From contig NC_090253.1 in assembly GCF_037325665.1 (NCBI RefSeq), forward strand, positions 43,519,553 through 43,583,552: a DNA stretch of 64,000 bases, in the 5' to 3' direction. The notes under the pieces are model-generated. The model saw nothing but the letters and a program-made list of their open reading frames with translations. It did not search any database and had not been told where the DNA came from. The translations under genes were made by a program, and so were the position numbers. Origin of the DNA: Littorina saxatilis (lineage: Eukaryota > Mollusca > Gastropoda > Littorinimorpha > Littorinidae). This document shows positions 56,297-64,000 of this stretch, piece after piece; position 1 is the stretch's first letter, and every line of letters starts with the position of its first letter.

Positions 56297-58938
56297 GGCG
56301 ATGTGTGGCACTAAAATTAAACTTGGAGAATACGTAGAGGTTACATGCCGAGTCTCAGTGATTATTAAAAATAATGGTCGAAGTTAGCGGATCATGAAAA
56401 ATGCGAGCTTTAGCGAGCTTTTTCATTCATGACCGCGAACTGAGACCATTATTTTTTATAATCACTGAGACGAGGTGTGTAACCTCTTTATTCCTCCTTT
56501 CTTCCGTTATTCAAAGAAAAGAGGAGTTTTTTTGGGAAAGTTTGATCGAATCCTATTCACTCAACCAGTCAACCTGCGCAGGCGATCGATTAATGCGCGG
56601 TTGTATAGTTCCGTGCAAATCATTCCATTCTGTTAACACTTCTTGTCAGTTTTCCTATTTTGGACTAAAATCAAGTACACAGATATGCTGTTATTCTGCT
56701 GTGGCGGCAAAGGCAGATATTGTGTGTTCTGTATATGTTTTGGTATCGCTTAGGATAATGTTCTTTCGTCAAATGGGACTAGCAGACAAACTTTTGCACC
56801 CGTGTTCCAACGTTAAAAACTGTATGAAGTTCAGTTTTCTGGGGAAAATAGTGTATGAAACCGCTTTATGTTGTTTACATTGATGAGATGTGTGCATTTG
56901 GTTGCGTGTGATCTGTTTATTAAATGAAATATTGTTGAAAACTGACCGTCGGATTGCAGTCTGTTGTCGAAGAAACTGAGTGAAAAGAAGGGGAACTACT
57001 CTTGTCGCTAGACAAAGTATGAGTTACTTGCCTTGGGAAATTGCTTGTGATGAACGGTTTGAGCACGGCAGATCTAGATTCAGAAAACAACCGAACTCAT
57101 GGATTTTATTTGGAGATTCATGTGTTCAGGCCTGTAGTTGTTAATTTAAATGCGGTATGTTTGTATTGTTTGCTCCAGAGATGTATACTTCGTACATTAG
57201 AGCGTTCGGAACTTTTCAGTCGCAAAAAGTAGTACCGAAACAGAACAACTTCTCAACCCATTGCACTATCGAGGATTCAGGCTGTTGCTGGGTCGTTATT
57301 TGTTTGGTTGCTGGGTCATTATCGAAAAATAACTACCCCTACAAGTTTACAGAGGTAAAGAAGCAGAGGGGGGAATAAGTAGAGGTTACATGCCGAGTCT
57401 CAGTGATTATCAAAAATAATGGTCGAAGTTAGCGGATCATGAAAAATGCGAGCTTCAGCGAGCTTTTTCATGACCGCGAACTGAGACCATTATTTTTGAT
57501 AATCACTGAGACGAGGTATGTAACCTCTTTATCCCTCCTTTCTTCAGTTATTCAAAGAAAAGAGGAGTTTTTGTGCGAAAGTTTGATCGAATCATATTCA
57601 CCCAACCAGTCTACCTGCGCAGGCGATCGATTAATGCGCGGTTGAATAGTTCCGTGCAAATCATTCAATTTTGTTAACACTTCTTGTCAGTTTCCATGTT
57701 TTGAACTAAAATCAAGTACACAGTTATGTTGTCATTCTGCTGTGGCGGTAAAGGCAGATAGTGTGTGTTCTGTTCATGTTTTGGTATCGCTCAGGAAATG
57801 TTCTTTCCTCGAATGTGACTAGCAGACGAAGTTTTACACCCGTGTTCCAACGCTAAAAACTGTATGAAGTTTAGTTTTCTGGGGCAAAATAGTGTATGAA
57901 ACCGCTGCATGTTCTTCAAGTTGATTAAATGTTTGTAATTGATTGCGTGTGATCTGTTTATAAAATGAAATATTGTTGAAAACTGACCGTCGGATTGCAG
58001 TCTTGTAGATGCAGCCGAAATCTGGAAGGGGAACTACTCGTGTCGCTAGACAAAGTATGAGAGTTACTTTTCCTTGGAATCTTGCTAGCGATAAACGATT
58101 GTGCACGGCAGATCTGAATTCAGAAAACAACCAAACTCATGGATTTTATATTGAGATTCATGTGTTCAAGCCTGTAGTTGCTGGTTTAAATGCGGTACGG
58201 TTGTATTGTTTGCTCCAGAAATGTATATTTTGTACATTAGAGTGTTCTGAACTTTTGAGTCGCAAAAAGTAGATCCACAATGTGTACAGTCTCTACCCAT
58301 GAGCTATCGAGGATTCAGGCCCGTTGTTGGGTAAGTGATTTTGGTTGTTGGGTAAGTTACCGAAAAATAACTACCCCTACAAGTTTACAGAGGTAAAGAA
58401 GCAGAGGGGGGAATAAATGGAAAAACCTAGTTTTCTTGGTAGTTATTGAAGTGACTTATAACAATGAATGAAACATTTGTAAATATTCGGCACAAAGGTA
58501 CAAATGACTTTTATCTACAATCATATAGAACGATATTTGTTTTACTAAAGACTACAGTTGAATTTATATGAATTTTTGTAATAAGGATTAATGAATTTCT
58601 AACCGCATATTCATTAATCCTTATTTCAGAAATTAATATAGATTCAACTGTAGTGTTATCTAAAAAAATCGTTCTATATGATTGTAGATCAAAGTCATGT
58701 GTATCTTTGTGCCAAATATTAAGCATTTCTGATGTATGATGTCGCTGTAAAACCGTTTCCTAGAAATCCTATATGGCGCTGTTTAAGCCAGTTTCCATAG
58801 CAACGGCAGTCTATGTCCTGTAGTATTCACATATTTTTAATTTCTTTTCATAAGTCACTTCAATAACTACCCAGAAAAATAAGCTATTCCATGTATTCTC
58901 CAAGTTTAATTTTGGTGATTTTTGTGCCTCACATCGCC
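56297..58938. mobile_element. Foldback element with an insertion in its left arm
   Basis: The outer ends GGCGATGTGTGGCAC and (reversed) GGCGATGTGAGGCAC share ATTAAACTTGGAGAATAC. The element continues at 58416 with GGAAAAACCTAG, GGTAGTTATTGAAGTGAC and runs as one imperfect palindrome (centre near 58605, CATATTCATTAATCC) to 58938. Between GAGAATA (56333) and 58416 lie two tandem 1.05 kb units that are not part of the palindrome. Confidence 0.75.
56334..58415 (+). repeat. Two tandem 1,045-bp units, each opening with a hairpin
   Basis: Unit 1 is 56334-57379 and unit 2 is 57380-58415, ~90% alike by eye. Each begins GTAGAGGTTACATGCCGAG with a ~150-base hairpin (56337-56486 and 57382-57527) and ends GCAGAGGGGGGAATAA. 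The hairpin arms carry GTCTCAGTGATTAT...AATAATGGTC and their inverse; the apex is GCGAGCTTCAGCGAGCTT. No recognised protein. Open frames up to 160 residues look fortuitous. Confidence 0.8.
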
Positions 58939-58975
58939 TTAAATCTTTCAGTCAAGTATCGGCTGAATGTAACAC

Positions 58976-59664
58976 ATGGGTAACTGTTCCAAACTAGAAA
59001 TGCACTTCCCAGTACTGTTGGTGGTCTCAACTAAAGTGAAGTCGAAAATTAAAACGGGATTTCAATTCTAATGTTTTCTTCATTTTGAGAATTATTGTTT
59101 ACATCGAAAACAGTCACACTTTATATCTTTAGAATCAGAAAATCATAGGGATTACAGGAATTCGTCTATTAAGAGAGAAACAAGAACAGAAAAAAACCAT
59201 CAACACATTTCTCTAGCGATACAATATAAATTATAAGCTTGTGTTTATAAGGTAATGCTCACTACACAGAGCTTTTGACAAGAAAATGGATGCTTACAAG
59301 GTAGTTTACGGTACTAAAAGCTGACCACTACCCGCTGCACATGTTTAAGAATGGCCATTATCCCATGACCTGGCTCTTTGTCTCTGTTAGCTGAGGAGGT
59401 GAATACGCTACGTATTGCATGGTTACTGGAGCGTATTTCATGGTTACCGAAGCATTTTTGTGTGTTGCTTTCCCAGTTTGGTTGCAAATATAAAACAAAT
59501 TCATCTGCAAACACGATTTGTAGCCTTTCTAAAAAGTAGAAACACCGTCATGATTTTTTGAATATAAGTGACAGAATGACATTCAAACGATAAATGTACA
59601 CTTGCTCAGCTAGGACAACAATGTAACATTATGTTGTACCAAACAATTACAAAATAAAAATAAT
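58976..59664. other. No recognisable gene
   Basis: AT-rich; nothing supported. Confidence 0.4.
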
Positions 59665-59850
59665 AATAATAATAATAATAATAAATAACTTTTCTATAGC
59701 GCGAGTCCCATCAATTGGCTCCAGGCGCTTTACAAATTCATTATAGAATAAACTAGCACAAATCAACAAGCATACAAAGCATACATTTAACTGAGACATA
59801 ACACCAAGATCTCAGGCACTAAGCAAAACTTAGCGTACAATGTTAAAAGT

Positions 59851-59888
<38 letters not shown>

Positions 59889-60380
59889 GCACGCGCACAC
59901 ACAAAGATACCATTGACAAATAGACCATAAAGCACATACAGGGTAGAGAGTTCCAAAACAGAATAGAGTTGTGGAGAGTCTACTCAGGCTAAGCAAAGGC
60001 TTTACAAAACAGGTATGTTTTGAGTTGTGTTTTGAAGGAGGAAAGGCTGCTGGAGTCACGGATAGAACTTGGAAGCGAGTTCCAGACGGTCGGAATCTGG
60101 TACCTAAAGGTTCTTTCACCAAAGGTCTTGGTCCTGGTTTTGGGGATGCGAAGGAGTTTTTCAGAGGAGGATCTGAGAGAACGGGATGGCTCGTAGATAC
60201 TGAGGGAATGGGACAAATAGGGGGGAAGTGATTTCTCAAAACAGCGGTACCCTAACAGAGCCAGCTTGTACTCGATTCTATACTTCATAGGAAGCCAGTG
60301 AAGGGTGGTAAGTAGGGGAGTGACATGGTCTTTCTTAGACTTCTGCAAGCAGAATAGATTTGAGAAAGATAAACATATCA
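59665..60380 (-). mobile_element. LINE 3' end, L2/CR1-like
   Basis: The minus strand reads KKDHVTPLLTTLHWLPMKYR followed by IEYKLALLGYR, PPYLSHSLSIYEPSRSLRS, TKTFGERTFRYQIPTVWNSL and SFKTQLKTYLF. This is the conserved extreme C-terminus of L2/CR1-type ORF2. The 3' UTR follows and ends CGCTATAGAAAAG, (TTA)n at ~59670-59692, the tail form of this group. It is 5'-truncated. A CA repeat lies at 59852-59900. Confidence 0.8.
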
Positions 60381-60616
60381 AGGGAAAAAACTCTGGTTGT
60401 CGAAGCCCCTCGCGTACGTTTACACTCACGCATTCAGGGGTGTTGCTAGACATTTTCATGTTGGGACATTTGGCCGAAACTGTCAGAAAGCTTTAGGACA
60501 TCTTGGAAAATTTTCGGCCATTATTTTGGCTCATACAAAGTCACCGCAACATTGAAGCACAAGACTCAAGAGGGGAACACCAATACATACAATCATTGTC
60601 TCAGGAACACAAATTA

Positions 60617-61026
60617 CAGGGCGGAGCAGTTAAGCCAGAGGGGGTACAACCTGGGGTCCAGGGTCCCGCTGGGGGGCAAAGCCCCCCGAAAGCTGAAGAA
60701 TTTTAGCTAATTTATAAACAATTTGTGGCTTATCCTTGATTTTAAACATGATCAACTGGTGTCTGCAGCCACTCATTATTTCTTTTAACGTTAGTATTAA
60801 ATAATGGCAATTTATCTTCACTGATATCTGCTCCCGACATCATATAGTATGGTTAGAAGGCATACTGTGACAACTAAACAATTAACTCTTCCCCCGGCTT
60901 TACAGACAGAAAAAAAAGAAGAAAAAATCACAGACAGAATTTCCTTTTTTTTGGGGGGGGGGGGGGGACAGCCGGGAGGGGGGTGGGTCCGGAACCCCTG
61001 TAACACCCCCCGCTAATCCGCCCCTG
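60617..61026. mobile_element. MITE with CAGGGGCGGA ends, nested in the hAT-like element
   Basis: Starts CAGGGCGGAGCAG and ends CTAATCCGCCCCTG. Flanks are AATTA (60612-60616) and GATTA (61027-61031), a 5-bp duplication with one change. Contains GGGCAAAGCCCCCCG and a long G-run at 60952-60967. Second copy of the 30819-31155 family. Confidence 0.75.
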
Positions 61027-61084
61027 GATTATATGTTGCATACTGCAACTGAAACACATCAGACACCAGTTCTCTGAAACTTTT

Positions 61085-61443
61085 TCAAACCTTTAACTTT
61101 AATTTCTTGAAAGTAAAACTCTTCCAATCTTGTGCAAATCTTGACAAGCCTTGGGAAACATGACTGGAAAACACCAATAAAAGACCGTGTAGGGTGAGCC
61201 ATTTTGCTTGGAAACCACGATTTAGAGGACGCTTTTCATTCTCTGGCTCAGCAGATTTCGATTCGCGGTGACTATCGTCTCTTATGTCGTCTGCTTCGAT
61301 CGACTCGACAACACTTCTACCACTCACACTGACACTGTCCACAATCGTGGTGTTCCTATCATTTTGTCCGGAATCACTTACCTTGGCGACGGGTAGCAAA
61401 CCTTGGCCAATTTAGTTTTTTTCTTTTTTGGTTGCGACATGAT
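61085..61443 (-). pseudogene. N-terminal remnant of a hAT/ZNF862-like gene
   Basis: The minus strand opens at 61443 with MSQPKKKKTKLAKV, a nuclear-localisation-like basic start. After a one-base frame change it continues as an acidic Ser-rich stretch (SVSVSGRSVVESIEADDI) and KRPLNRGFQAKWLTLH. The KR.(F)FQ..WL motif precedes TTF-type fingers in ZNF862-like, hAT-derived proteins. CCAAG|GTAAGT within the frame change is also a perfect splice donor, so an intron is possible instead. No finger or catalytic region follows. Confidence 0.4.
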
Positions 61444-61521
61444 GTTCAAATCCAAATCGAAAGCACTGACTGACTGATAAACTATCGCGAACCGGCGAAC
61501 GCAAACGCTGAGAGTGTGGTC

Positions 61522-62081
61522 ATCTTGAACACACGGCCAGTACAACTGGCCTTGACACGGAACGATCCAAGGGGGGCAATCTCAGTCATCTGAAAGAGGG
61601 AAATCCAAACGCAATCCGCCTTGTTCGATTTTATGGGCTTGGACGATAGAGAAAAATAAGAAAAGCAAAAGCTGGAGTCCAGTCTGGACGAAACTGCTAT
61701 CAAGAACGCAGAATTGATTTTTTCTGAGTTTTGTTTTTAGCCGTAAGCGCCATTTCTCATTTCGAATTTCTCATAACTGCTGTTCACAATGCGGCCGCAG
61801 TGAAACCAACAAAGGGGCCTCACTCTGGAAGAGTTTCCTGCTCCGATAAACATGGCGCTTACGGCTAAAAAAAACTCAGAAAAAATCAATTCTGCGTTCT
61901 TGATAGCAGTTTCGTCCAGACTGGACTCCAGCTTTTGCTTTTCTTATTTTTCTCTATCGTCCAAGCCCATAAAATCGAACAAGGCGGATTGCGTTTGGAT
62001 TTCCCTCTTTCAGATGACTGAGATTGCCCCCGTTGGATCGTTCCGTGTCAAGGCCAGTTGTACTGGCCGTGTGTTCAAGAT
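61522..62081. repeat. Inverted duplication, two ~230-bp arms
   Basis: 61522-61753 (minus) and 61852-62081 (plus) are almost identical, separated by 98 bases containing GCGGCCGC. Each arm starts at the spacer with ATGGCGCTTACGGCTAAAAA, so two identical start regions diverge from the spacer. The translated ~70 residues (INSAFLIAVSSRLDSSFCF) match nothing I know. Confidence 0.8.
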
Positions 62082-62405
62082 GAGAGTGTGGTTTCCCTTG
62101 TCCAAGGGAAACCACTCTGGCATCTATATTTTTTGGCAATGGCTTCCGTTCAAAACATTGATGTTTTGTTTTTGGTATTCGCGAAGGAAATAAACGTCAG
62201 TCAGTTGACAAAGTACATCGGCAGCAGTTTTAGCAATCAAAGCCTGACCAATATAAAAAATCTGGACAAACATCAAGAACTGTGGCCGATTTAGGCGAAT
62301 ACTCTTCGGACATTTGGCCGATAGGGACAGGAAAGTTTCGGCCAAAGTAAAAAGAAATCGGCGATTGGCCGAAGGGCCGACCCAAACAACATCCCTGGCA
62401 TTCAG

Positions 62406-63765
62406 CTTATTTCAAGTCATTCTAAGACACTCTCGTTAGTTTAAGAACTGCTGACAAGTTTCGGTATTTGTTAACTATCCAAACTGTGCCGTTAAAGCAT
62501 TACAATTACAAGTAGCGGTTAATATTTTTAATCAGAAAGCGTCTCCGACACGCAGCATCGGGTCAAAGGTCACTGTGTAGGGTTCAATGCGAGTAACTCT
62601 CGAACAAACTAATCGTGGATCAAAATCAGCAGCAAAATCATTATCAAACTAAGCTTTTTTTGACAAAAGAAAACTACAAATGAAAGTGTATGCATTCTGT
62701 TTTATTATTTTGTTGTTGTTCAAATTCAGGAATTGATGCAGGGAAGAGAACTAGCTTTGCGCATGAACATTGTTATGCGGAAGGTTTTGGCAAGAGGAAA
62801 ACAGGCAAGAGCGGGTTTGTGTTGAAAAAGTTAGCGTTCTTAATGAAAACGTTGTGGTCAAAGGATAAATAGCTTTCACACCTCGTCCTGAATTGCTTGC
62901 ATATTTTCCCTCAGGTAGATATTCAGGTATTCCCTACCCTCTGAAAATCGACCCTCGGTAAAATATGCAAGTTATTCAGAACTCGAAGTATGTAACCTAT
63001 ATATGTTATCTGAGAATGGAATAAACGCGTTTTTCCAACATACGTGAGAGAGACACTCGTGAGATAATAATCGTTCAAATCACACGTGTGTATATCATGT
63101 AAATGAGGTCATGTCAAGCAAGTCTGGCAGGGACCTGGGTTTCCACTGCTTATGATGCCAAAGTCACCGAGACAAACGTCATTATAGAAACAACAATAAT
63201 ATTGCGCTCGCTAATTACCCTCGATGATTATTTAGAACTAACACGTCACGCCACCCTTTCAGAGTGACGTTTCTTTGCTTTGATGTAATAGATTGCACGA
63301 GGCTTTAGAAGAGATCGAGATTCCAAGACAAGCGTCTTCAATTTAGCTGCCTCGACTGCAGGACATAATCTGTGAAAAACACGTAAGTACAGTATGTAGG
63401 ATAAACAGAATACTACATGTCTTGCTGTTTCGTACCAGATTTACACTCGTTGCTTTTTGGCTCACGAAGTGTAGCCTATGCGATGCTAACTTTTGTCTGT
63501 CTGTGCGTGCGTGCGTATGTATGTATGTATGTATGTATGTATGTCTGTGGTAGAAACTTTAACATTTGAAGACGTCATATTACATTGACGTCACATTATG
63601 ACGTACGAGGGTTAGACGTCACGCGATGGAATTACTGAAAGTCTCGGTGATTGTTATTTTGAGCGGGCCGAGACTATTTGGCAGTCGTGTCCATGTAAGT
63701 AGGCTACATGCAGACAGACAGATCTAGATCTAGTGTCTCGCTTTCTTGCACAGTTTCACCTATGC

Positions 63766-63771
<6 letters not shown>
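62406..63771. other. No recognisable gene
   Basis: Holds a (GTAT)n tract (63515-63544) and TGACGTCA within ATTGACGTCACATTATG (63585-63592). No exon is supported. Confidence 0.4.
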
Positions 63772-63855
<84 letters not shown>

Positions 63856-63872
63856 GTGTGTGTGTGTGTGTG
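63772..63872. repeat. (TG)n microsatellite
   Basis: TG tract with one ACTGTG interruption. No family A anchor was found beside it. Confidence 0.92.
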
Positions 63873-63924
63873 ACGGAGTGATTGAGTTTGTGTTACTGTT
63901 TGTCGATTTCTTACGTGAGCCTTG

Positions 63925-64000
63925 AAGGCTTCGCCTCTTGTTCAAATAGTGAACAGCTCGCTTTCGCTCGCAGTTCAATATTTAAAAAAAACCTCGTGTA
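63925..64000. repeat. Short hairpin at window end, apex CTCGCTTTCGCTCGC
   Basis: AATAGTGAAC and GTTCAATATT pair around CAGCTCGCTTTCGCTCGCAG. It has the same repeated-word apex as the other hairpins. The element may be cut by the window edge. Confidence 0.4.

Larger units (their letters stand above)
55920..58975 (+). mobile_element. Old family A copy split by a foldback element
   Basis: ACCAAGCTGAAATGCAATTC, TGACGGTGAGGCCTCGAG and TGACGTCA (56118-56125) belong to the family body. After the insertion, CTTTCAGTCAAGTATCGGC, TGAATGTAA (58945-58971) is the hairpin end. It is one of the most diverged copies, yet its CRE is intact. Confidence 0.6.
60435..62397 (-). mobile_element. hAT-like element, decayed or deletion derivative
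   Basis: The ends are CAGGGGTGTTGCTAG and (reversed) CAGGGATGTTGTTTG. The octamer GCATTCAG occurs at 60430-60437 and 62398-62405, so the left end shares CAG with the duplication. CAGGG termini and 8-bp duplications are hAT hallmarks. Both ends carry GGACATTTGGCCGA subterminal repeats. Inside are an N-terminal gene remnant, a nested MITE and a large inverted duplication. Confidence 0.65.

Noticed and set aside
56401-56883. 160-residue plus-strand frame
   Set aside because: Lies in the tandem 1,045-bp unit; the second unit does not keep it open, and no domain is recognisable.
59989-60459. Host protein on the minus strand
   Set aside because: The sequence is the conserved C-terminus of an L2/CR1-like LINE, and its first ~30 residues run outside the homology.

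Overview
The window looks like intergenic or intronic DNA from a large, repeat-rich invertebrate nuclear genome, most probably a marine gastropod mollusc (perhaps a caenogastropod such as a periwinkle). The grounds are AT-rich sequence, no bacterial gene layout, abundant long (CA)n/(TG)n microsatellites, several SINE types of a kind I remember from molluscan genomes, and one secreted Gly/Tyr-rich repeat protein of shell-matrix or adhesive style. The species-level guess is inference. I see no rRNA gene, free tRNA gene, CRISPR array or operon.

Almost everything recognisable is a mobile element, often nested. (1) 2.4-18.2 kb, 32-33 kb, 38.7-39 kb and 47.3-59 kb: at least eleven copies of one ~0.9 kb non-coding family ('family A'). 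Its ends read ACAAGTCGCG and a TTTAGTCAAAACTTGACTAAA hairpin, with an internal (CA)n; it resembles Helentron-associated interspersed elements. (2) 4.0-10.3 kb: a whole-looking, young Ty3/gypsy-type LTR element in which integrase precedes reverse transcriptase (Gmr1-like order), inserted into a family A copy. (3) 11.7-27.8 kb: two halves of a small MITE, separated by a 15.7 kb block whose own ends are inverted CCCAGCAAACA repeats with ACGTT-rich arms. That block holds three family A copies, SINEs and a full-length LINE (20.3-24.5 kb, 1300-residue ORF, 10-bp target duplication). (4) 29.9-34.4 kb: a degenerate ~110-bp satellite array broken by a piggyBac-like TTAA element and other insertions. 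(5) 34.5-41.9 kb: a decayed 33-bp minisatellite copy, then an intact secreted Gly-rich repeat protein gene, with MULE, LINE and SINE pieces between. (6) 42-47 kb: hairpins, tandem repeats, a protease-like fragment and a LINE 3' end. (7) 48.9-52.5 kb: a four-layer nest with a 1.64 kb near-perfect foldback. (8) 53-59 kb: a TIR element with decamer minisatellite arms, and a foldback element holding two tandem 1.05 kb units. (9) 59.6-62.4 kb: an L2/CR1-like LINE tail and a hAT-like element.

The only convincing host protein gene is the secreted repeat protein at 40958-41902 (minus strand), with a decayed relative at 34480-35296. The strongest leads are the integrase-first LTR element, the Helentron-like family that seeds both microsatellites and CRE motifs, the giant TIR-bounded block, the 1.64 kb hairpin locus and the secreted repeat protein pair.
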